Source: Anthoceros angustus
Taxonomy: Eukaryota; Streptophyta; Anthocerotopsida; Anthocerotales; Anthocerotaceae
Direction: 5' to 3'
Assembly (NCBI GenBank): GCA_010909165.1
Contig: MU008210.1
Span: 186,001-250,000, forward strand
Length of the DNA stretch: 64,000 nucleotides
The notes under the pieces are model-generated. The model did not search any database, had not been told where the DNA came from, and worked only from the letters and a program-made list of their open reading frames with translations. Below, piece after piece: positions 56,761 to 64,000 of the stretch. The translations under genes were made by a program, and so were the position numbers. Each line of letters opens with the position of its first letter. The first letter of the stretch is position 1.

Positions 56761-58060
56761 CGTATGATGCTACAAGGAAAGGATCGTTAGGCTTGGAAAT
56801 AACTATGCATGTGATCGCGGGCGTGGGTGATGTGCAACTCAAGTTTGACAACGGATCTTCATTCATCTTTGAAGGGCGTTAGGCATGTTCGAAGTTGACA
56901 AAGAGCATGATTAGCGGAGACGGTTGGATGATCTTTGGTTACGGTTTGGGGATCACTCTTGGAAGATCTCCAAAGGTTCTCTTGTGTTAGCTCGTGGATC
57001 GAAGTGTGGCACTTTGTACTCACTTGAGGAACCTTATCAAAGATCATGTGATGCAGCGACCAAATGTTTCCTTGTGGCATTGCGGTTAGGACATATGTCT
57101 CGAGAAGGGAATGAAGGTTTTATCGTTACGGTTATATCCTGTTCTTAACTTCGATCTCTCGATGTGTGAGCCTTTGTTTATATGGGAAGCAGACAAAATC
57201 ATCACATCGAACAAGAGGTAAAGTAAGTAAACCTCTTGAGTTGGTTCACGGTGATGTATGTGGACCTATGCCTCTGCATCATTAGGCGGTGCCTATTTTG
57301 TCACTTTCATAGATGATTTCTCGCAAGGTGTGGGTTTATCCTTTGAGGAAAAAGGATGAAGTTACGGGTGTTTGAAATTTGTCACCCTTGTAGAATCGAT
57401 CACCGATTGAAGTGTCTAGACGGATAATGGTGGCGAGTATGTTTCAGCTTTCGGTCATTACAGATTCCAAGGAATCAAAGAGAATTATTGCGTATACTCC
57501 TCCACAAAATGGTGTGGGCGGCGGATGAGCAGAACCATTCGAGGAGAGGATCGTGGTTGTTGTCAAACTACGGATTGCCTAATGGGTTTTGGGCGAGCGA
57601 TGTCTGCAGTTCATCTTATTGAGATCTCCTAATAAAATTTGTTGATGGCGAGTTCGGAGGAGCTATAGTGCGGAAAGAAACCATCCTACAAGCATCTGCG
57701 AGTGTTTGGCATGAGGCATCTTGCCATGTTCCAAAAGAGTTTCGGGACAAGTTGGCACCTAAGTCCAAGAAATGTATTTTTCTTGGCTATGGTGATTCGG
57801 TGAGATGGGATCTGGTTTGTGGGATCGAGGCTAGAAAGGTTGTTCGTACTAGGCGTGTTCTTCAATGAGAACAAGATGCACGAAGCCTACTCCAAGCGTG
57901 GAGTGCGAAGGGTGATCTTCAAGAAGATGGACATGATCATCATGGGCGGGTTGATAAGTGGTAATGTGCGGAGCACATTCCTCCACCGATAGATGAACCA
58001 AGAGTCGAACAAGCACCTATAGAGGTGCACGTAGCCGTGGTCGAGGATTACACGACCTCA
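56761..58060 (+). pseudogene. T9 copia integrase region, tandem copy 2
   Basis: This is a second copy of 55439-56760 with small indels. It contains WLRFGDHSWKISKGSLVLARGSK, the same core blocks in broken frames, and KLAPKSKKCIFLGYGDSVRWD (57668-57868), the integrase C-terminus. It then reads through normally toward RT, so copy 2 carries the original right boundary. Confidence 0.9.
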
Positions 58061-58853
58061 CGGCGGTATGATCCATCTGGATTATGTTATGTGACAGGTG
58101 GAACCCTCTTCTTACAAAGAGGCCATGTCAATGAGCAACAAAGAAGTGGGAGAAGGCCATGCGATCGAAATGAATTATGCATAAGAACCAAACTTGGGAG
58201 TTGGTTCCGTTGCCTAGGATAAGAAGGCACTACCTGCAAATGGGTGTACAAGATGAAGGTCATACCGCTTGATGGCAAACCAAAGTACAAGGCACGATTG
58301 GTTGCTAAGGGTTTCAAGCAACAACGGGCATTGACTTTGATGAGATTTTCTCACCGATGGTCAAAATGACAACTTTGCGATGTGTTCTTGCTTTGGTTGC
58401 GGGGATGATATGGAACTTATGCGGATGGATGTCAAGACGGCATTCTTGCATGGTGACCTTCAAGAGGGCGTCTACATGCAACGGAAGGTTTTGTTGAGAA
58501 GGGCAAAGAGCATCGGTGTGCGGGTTGAGGAAGAGCCTTTATGGTTTGAAGCAGGCACCAGTGGTATCACAAGTTCCACTCATTTATGCTTTCTCAAGGC
58601 TACAAGCGTGGCGATGAGGATCATTGCCTCTATACGAAACAAGCTAAGGATCAAAGCTTGCTCATTTTGATCCTCTATGTGGATGATATGCTAATTCTTT
58701 GGGAAAGTCTTGATGAGATTTCATTGAAGTCAAAGTTGAATGCTCACTTTGAAATAGCAGACTTGGGAGAGGCGAGCCATATACTTGGCATGCGTATTCG
58801 TCGGAACAGACATAAGCGTCTGCTTTATTTGTCTCAGACGGAATACATTAACA
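58061..58853 (+). pseudogene. T9 copia reverse transcriptase (truncated)
   Basis: Blocks include TKLGSWFRCLG (broken ELV.LP), [47 protein letters not shown] with an intact YVDD at about 58673-58690, AHFEIADLGEASHILGMRI and LLYLSQTEYIN. At about 58853 the frame passes straight into gypsy protease sequence. RNase H and the 3' LTR are missing. Confidence 0.95.
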
Positions 58854-59134
58854 GCCCTTACATTGTGATGCGGCCAGTTTCGGATTTAGGCTATAAGGTT
58901 TTGATAGGCTGGCCTTGGTTGTATGGTACTGCATGTGTCTTTGATTTTGGTCGTAGCGGCGTCACCTTCAAGTCCAATAGGATAGGACCTGCGGTGATCG
59001 CTTTTGTGTCATGGAGCAAGGCTCCCTATGAGGGGGAGTCTGCACTCCAGTCTGATGGGTACACCTCAGGTAGCACGGGGGTAAGCTCCTCGGGCGGTGG
59101 CCAGCTGTCGGGGACCTTTAGAGGTTCGAAATAA
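58854..59134 (+). pseudogene. T10 gypsy protease, C-terminal half (fused to T9 RT frame)
   Basis: Reads YIVMRPVSDLGYKVLIGWPWLYGTA, VFDFGRSGVTFKSNRIGPAVIAF, matching T4 protease (20317-20600) residue for residue over most of its length. The active-site Asp half is absent. The frame is continuous with the upstream copia RT, giving a copia-gypsy chimeric ORF (58586-59134). Confidence 0.9.
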
Positions 59135-59373
59135 AAGTTGATTTTGGAGTATTCATGCTTGCATAGAGGATGTCGTGAAGAGTCGAAGATGAGGCACATA
59201 GAGGAGTAGCCTTTTGGAAGGGTAAAGCTTATGATCGTGATTTTCGAGGAGGATCGGAACCGATCAGTGTGATCCGGAAGGAACATATAGATCCGTCGGT
59301 GGAGGACTTAGAGTTAGAGCAAGCAAGGTAGTCAAGGTTTCTAGGTATCTAGGGCAGGTAGAAAGAAGAGTTT

Positions 59374-60160
59374 CGTAGTATGCTTAGGGAGTATGTCGAT
59401 GTGTTTGCCTTCAAGATTCTTGACATGAGAATCTCGGAAGAGCGGGGATACATCGAATCGACTTGAAGGAGGGCAGCACTCTGGTGAGAATCAAGCAGTA
59501 CAGACTGAACCCCAAGTATTCCATGGTCGTTAAGGATCATCGACCAATATTTGGAGGCGGAGTAATCTACGGTGCTCACTAGCGAGTGGGTCGCCATCGT
59601 GATTGTACCAAAAGCGGCGGGGAAAGGTTCGGGTATGCGATTTGAAGCTCAATGAAGCGAAGAAGGATCATCACCCTTTGCCTTTCATGGACAGTGTGCT
59701 GGACACGGTGGTGGACATGAGATGTATAGTTTCTTGGATATTGGGTACAATCAGATTTCGCTGCGGAAGGAGGATCAGGACAAGACAACATTCACAAGTT
59801 GGGGAACCTACGCTTATTCAAAACTCCCTTTGGGTTGTGTAATGCCCCGCCACTTTCCAGTGTGGTGAACGCGATATTCGAGATTTTCACGAAGTTCATG
59901 GAGGTATTCTAGATGATTTGCGTGTTGGAGAGACGCATTTAGATCATTTGAGACAATGTTTCCAATGCGAGAGTCGAACATGAAACTCATCCGGGAAGTG
60001 TTATTTTGGTATGACGGAGGGCATTTTGTTAGCACATCGAGTCTGTCGAGGGGTTGCGGTAGATAAGGAGAAAGTAGCAATTATAGGAGATGGACCACAA
60101 GCGGTGAGGCAGTGCGTGCTTTTGTAGGACTAGTAGGATATTACAGGAGGTTCATCAAGG
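59374..60160 (+). pseudogene. T10 gypsy reverse transcriptase, tandem copy 1
   Basis: Blocks are AFKIL-type start, KYSMVVKDHRPIFGG near 59514, EWVAIVIVPKAAGKVR near 59590, HPLPFMDSVLDTV, FLDIGYNQI-like near 59740, NAPPLS near 59840 and an ILDDLRV-like catalytic box near 59910. GYYRRFIKDFAKKAALLTQLTKKDTPFEWT-type sequence near 60140-60230 links to RNase H. Multiple indels are present. Confidence 0.9.
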
Positions 60161-60748
60161 ATTTCGCCAAGAAGGCAGCCTTGTTGACACAATTGACCAA
60201 GAAGGATACACCTTTCGAATGGACAATGCAAGGCAGGCAGTGAAGGACAGCTTGGTGAGCGCACCAACGTTACAACCGCCAGATTGGGAGAAACCGTTTC
60301 ACGTATACGTGGATGTGTCCGCTTATGCCATTGGGACCGTCTTAAGCCGGAAGGGCGAAGAAAGCGGGATCATCCGATTTTCTATGCGTAGCAGCTCACG
60401 GATGAGAACTACTCAACCACGGAGCGAGAGGGTCTTGGTATCATTTACTCTTGTAAGAAGTTTAGACACTATCTGCTTGCTTGCAAGGTGATGTTCCATG
60501 TTGACCATTTTGCGTTGAAGTATCTTGTCAACAAACCAGATTTGTCAGGAAGGATTGCCAGATGGGTACTACTGCTGCAAGAATTCGACTACGACGTGGA
60601 GACTAGGCCAAGGAAGCAGCATCAGAATGCTGATTTTATTTCTCGTCTGAAAACTGGAGAGCGACTTGAGGCCACGGACGACCGATTTCCTGACGAGGAG
60701 TTGGTCGCCGCAGCCTGGGTCGAAGGGGAGGACGTGAGCATGTTGTAG
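60161..60748 (+). pseudogene. T10 gypsy RNase H, tandem copy 1
   Basis: LVSAPTLQPPDWEKPFHVYVDVSAYAIGTVL shows the first acidic position, then a shifted STTEREGLG region, and DHFALKYLVNKPDLSGRIARWVLLLQEFDYDVETRP with KQHQNADFISRL. These are well-preserved gypsy RNase H blocks (60219-60491 and 60488-60748). Confidence 0.95.
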
Positions 60749-61221
60749 GCGGCATAAGAATTGATCAGCAAGTCTTGTTGCCCGCGGGGAGGCCAAATGA
60801 GCAAGAAAGGAGCGTTGTGCAGGAAAAGCTGCGGCAGGACAATCTGGAAATAGGAGATAGGATGGCGCCGATGGGCGAGGAGGCTGGAATGCTCCTCAAG
60901 GGTGAGCGTCGGAGGGCTGCAAGTGGAGGCCACGAGTTGGCAAAGGAAGGAGGTGCCCATGACAAGCTTGAAGAAAACTGGGAGAAGGAGATGGCATTCA
61001 TGGGAAATCACTCGAGGAGGACATGGAGTGCAGGAAGGCAAGAGGTCGCCATGGGAGCACGAGTGGACCTAGACACGAGGCTAGACCAGCGAATGGAAGA
61101 GATCAGCCGTTGTGAGGAGGAGCATGCAAACGGCGGGCCAGGAACGTCGGCATGGGCGGGGAGGCGGATTTGTAGATAGATCCACGCCACCGGGCTACTA
61201 ACGGACGAGCTAGCGAGGAGG
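60749..61221 (+). pseudogene. T10 charged post-RNase H spacer, tandem copy 1
   Basis: The open frame 60775-61179 is charged and helix-prone (VVQEKLRQDNLEIGDRMAPMG, NWEKEMAFMGNHS, DTRLDQRMEEISRCEEEH), matching T1 2353-2990. No known domain was found. Copy 1 ends at CGTAGTATGC, where the sequence jumps back to RT. Confidence 0.65.
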
Positions 61222-62008
61222 CGTAGTATGCTTAGGGAGTATGTCGATGTGTTTGCCTTCAAGAATTCATGACAGAATCTGGAAGACGGGTCGAATCGAC
61301 TTGAAGGAGGGCACTCGGTGAGATCAAGCAATCTGTGAATCCCAAGTATTCCATGGTCGTTAAGGATCATCGACCAATATTTGGAGGCGGGTAATTTATC
61401 CGGTGCTCACTAGCGAGTGGGTCGCACCATCGTGATTGTACCAAGAAGCGGAGGAAAGGTTCGGGTATGCAGATTTTCGAGGAAGCTCAATGAAGCGGCG
61501 AAGGATCATCACCCTTTGCCTTTCATGGACAGTGTGCTGGACACGGTAGCCGGACATGAGATGTATAGTTTCTTGGATATTAGGTACAATCAAATTTATG
61601 CGGAAGGAGGATCGGGACAAGACAACATTCACAACGGATTGGGGAACCTACGCTTATTCAAAACTCCCTTTGGGTTGTGTAATGCCCCCCGCCACTTTCA
61701 GTGTGGTGAACGCGATATTCGAGATTTTCGAAAGTTCATGGAGGTATTCTAGATGATTTGCGTGTTGGGAAGAAGGACATTTAGATCATTTGAGACAATG
61801 TTTCCGAAATGCGAGTCGAACATGAAACTTCATCCGGGAAGTGTTATTTTGGTATGACGGAGGGCATTTGTTAGCACATCGAGTCTCTGCGAGGATTGCG
61901 GTAGATAAGGAGAAAGTAGCAATTATAGGAGATGGACGCCTTGAGCAGTGCGTGCTTTTGTAGGAGGGATAAGGGAGGTTCATCAAGGATTTCGCTAAGA
62001 AGGCAGCC
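61222..62008 (+). pseudogene. T10 gypsy RT, tandem copy 2
   Basis: This repeats 59374-60160 at an offset of 1848, with frequent short indels. SGGKVRVCRF, HHPLPFMDSVLDTVAGHEMYSFLDI and NAPRHFQCGERDI are visible. Its frames differ from copy 1. Confidence 0.9.
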
Positions 62009-62527
62009 TTGTTGACAATTGACCAAGAAGGATACACCTTCGAATGGACAATGCAGAGGAGGCTTTTCGGTGAAGGACGGCTTGGTGAGCGCACCAACGT
62101 TACAACCGCGATTGGAGAAACCGTTTCACGTATCGTGGATGTGTCCGCTTATGCCATTGGGACCGTCTTAAGCGGAAGGGCGAGAAGAAAGCGGGATCAT
62201 CCGATTTTCTATGCGAGGCGGCTCACGGATCGAAGAACTACTCAACCACGGAGGGAGGGTCTTGGTATCATTTACTCTGTAAGAAGTTTAGACACTATCG
62301 CTTGCTTGCAAGGTGGCGTTCATGTTGACCATTTTGCGTTGAAGTACCTTGTCAACAAGCGGTTGTCGGGAAGGATTGCCGGATGGGTACTACTGCTGCA
62401 AGAGTTTGATTACGTAGAAACTAGGCGGGAAGCACATCAAAATGCTGATTTTATTTCTCGAAACGAGAGGCGGACCACCGATTTCACGAGGAGTTGGTCG
62501 CCACACTGGTCGAAGGGGAGGACGTGA
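62009..62527 (+). pseudogene. T10 gypsy RNase H, tandem copy 2
   Basis: The open frame includes VDVSAYAIGTVLSGRARRKRDHPIFYARRLTDRR, then HVDHFALKYLVNKRLSGRIAGWVLLLQEFDYVETRREAHQNADFISR. It is more continuous than copy 1 and spans nearly the whole domain. Confidence 0.95.
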
Positions 62528-63240
62528 GCATGTTGTAGACGGCCTAAGAATTGATCAGCAAGTCTTGTTGCCGGAGAGGCCAAATGAGCAAGAAGGAGCG
62601 TTGTGCGGGAAAAGCTGCAGGACAATCTGGAAATCGGGAGATAGGATGGCGCCAGCGAGGAGGAGGCTGAATGCTCCTCAAGGGTGAGCAGTCGGAGGGC
62701 TGCAAGTGGAGGCCACGAGTTGGCAAAAGGAAGGAGGTGCACCCCATGACAAGTTTGAAGAAAACTGGGAGAAGGAGATGGCATTCATGGGAAATCACTC
62801 GAGGAGGACATGGAGGTGCAGGCAAGAGGTCGCCATGGGAGCACGAGTGGACCTAGACACGAGGCTAGACCAGCGAATGGAAGAGATCAGCCGTTGAGGA
62901 GGAGCATGCACACTGCGAAGGCGTGCGGCATGGGCGAAGCGAGGCGGATTTGTAGATAGATCCACGCCACAGGGCTACTGCAACGAGCTAGCGAGGAGGC
63001 GGCGTAGTATGCCCGGAAGGAGGAGATTAGAACGTGAGGGGCGTTCATGCCCAAGATATCTCTGAACGGTGAAATCAGTTCTGGAGCATGGAATCATGCC
63101 CGATGGTTTGTCAGGAGGCGGGCTGTTTTCTCCATAAAGCCTCGCCCCTATTGCCTAGGAGCGTCTATACAAGCTTGGGCCGGACGAGAAGATCCGGAGG
63201 TGCCTCGAGGTTGAAGAGGCTGCACTCGTCACGGAGGCAC
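62528..63240 (+). pseudogene. T10 charged spacer before integrase, copy 2
   Basis: This continues the charged region (RPNEQEGA, NWEKEMAFMG, VDLDTRLDQRMEEISR) and then passes the duplication boundary into new sequence up to the integrase zinc region. RNase H to integrase spacing here is about 780 bp (about 260 codons). Confidence 0.65.
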
Positions 63241-64000
63241 TACATGCAGAAGAGGCAGGTGGACACTATTCGGTACAGGTGACCGTTAAGAAGATCTTAA
63301 ATGCAGGGTTCTGGTGGGCTACGATGCAGAAGGATGTGTGGGAGTTCACTCGGAGGTGTGATGCGTGTCAGAGGGTTGGGCGGCCTACGTTGTCGACACA
63401 ATGGCCTCTCACCTACATACTACCGTTAGCACCATTCGAGAAGTGGGGAATCGATTTTGTGGGGCCGATCAAACCACCAACCCAATGGACGAAGAAGCAG
63501 TACATTCTGGTGGCCACAGACTATTGCACGAAGATGGTGGAAGCGGAAGCGACGAGGAAGGACGACGCACCTGCAGTGGCAAAGTTTTTATTCGAGAACA
63601 TCATAACGAGGTACGGGTGTCCTTTAGAGTTGGTCAGCGACCGAGGGACACATTTCCTCAACTCTGTCGTTGAGTCCCTAACCACCTACTTCAACATTCG
63701 GCATCGAAAGACGACCCCCTACAACCCCAAGGCGAATCGGATTGACGGAGAAGACGAATGGGTTGCTGCACAATCCTCACCAAGGTGTAAACACACATGT
63801 ATGATTGGGATGCTAAGTTGCATTGACCCAGTGGGCCTGAGAAGGTAACCACCAAGAAGACCCTTATTATCGGCGTATGGCATGTCACCTGTGATGCCGT
63901 GGAATTTGAAGTACCTACCTACGGGATCATGGAGGATGAGCATGGTGTAGAGGATAGTCGTAGCTAGGTTAGAATCTTTCATAGAGCAGGAGGAACGTAG
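63241..64000 (+). pseudogene. T10 gypsy integrase (runs off the window end)
   Basis: The frame 63279-63848 has the zinc-site cysteines CDACQRVG (Cys27 and Cys30 of the frame), WGIDFVGP (first Asp, residue 59) and VSDRGTHF (second Asp, residue 121). The expected Glu region is altered (NPKANRIDGEDE). C-terminal sequence matching T1 1420-1750 continues to the window end. It would insert cDNA. Apart from the damaged Glu region, the core is uninterrupted. Confidence 0.95.

Overview
This window looks like the repeat-rich part of a land-plant nuclear genome. Almost everything recognisable is decayed LTR retrotransposon: Ty1/copia and Ty3/gypsy elements on both strands, several nested in one another, plus two tRNA-like SINE heads. 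Plant-type signals include copia PPTs of the AGTGGGAG type, a degenerate initiator-Met tRNA primer site (TGGTATCGAGC), a gypsy primer site (TGGCGCTGTCGGG) and 5-bp target-site duplications. I found no intact host gene, rRNA, tRNA or CRISPR array. The species cannot be named from this sequence.

Layout, with labels used below. 1-3543: 3' half of gypsy T1 (minus strand). 3544-5370 and 13869-15240: copia T2 (minus), split by gypsy T3 (plus, 5371-13868) and carrying an antisense ORF next to its 3' LTR. 15240-18066: unassigned DNA, two SINE heads and an exact 508-bp duplication. 18067-24331 and 31406-about 31850: gypsy T4 (minus), whose 5' LTR is split by copia T5 (24332-31400, minus, TSD atttc). 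About 31850-37418: T6, a charged coding region that in T1 lies downstream of integrase. A roughly 490-bp alphaproteobacterial smc fragment ending at an N sits inside it. 37419-45200: copia T7 (plus), split inside reverse transcriptase by copia T8 (39165-43986, minus, TSD cctag). 45717-48930: tandem copia gag fragments. 49339-53218: tandem gypsy LTR pieces, a minisatellite and a palindrome cluster. 53219-58853: copia T9 (plus, same family as T8), joined within its RT to gypsy T10 (58854-64000, plus, same family as T1 and T4).

Nearly every ORF is broken by small indels. Where two copies can be aligned, long identical stretches alternate with 1-6 base gaps that often sit at C-A-G or C-T-G type sites. 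At least four head-to-tail duplications of 1.3-1.85 kb end at 6-10 bp microhomologies. Together with the bacterial insert, this means part of the structure may come from sequencing or assembly rather than biology.

The most notable points are the bacterial smc insert, GC-only leader tracts in the T8/T9 copia family, microhomology-bounded tandem duplications, extra coding regions in the T1/T4/T10 gypsy family, an extra leader ORF in T5, and a recurring CCTAC..GTAGG palindrome. I saw nothing that amounts to a complete undescribed biological system.
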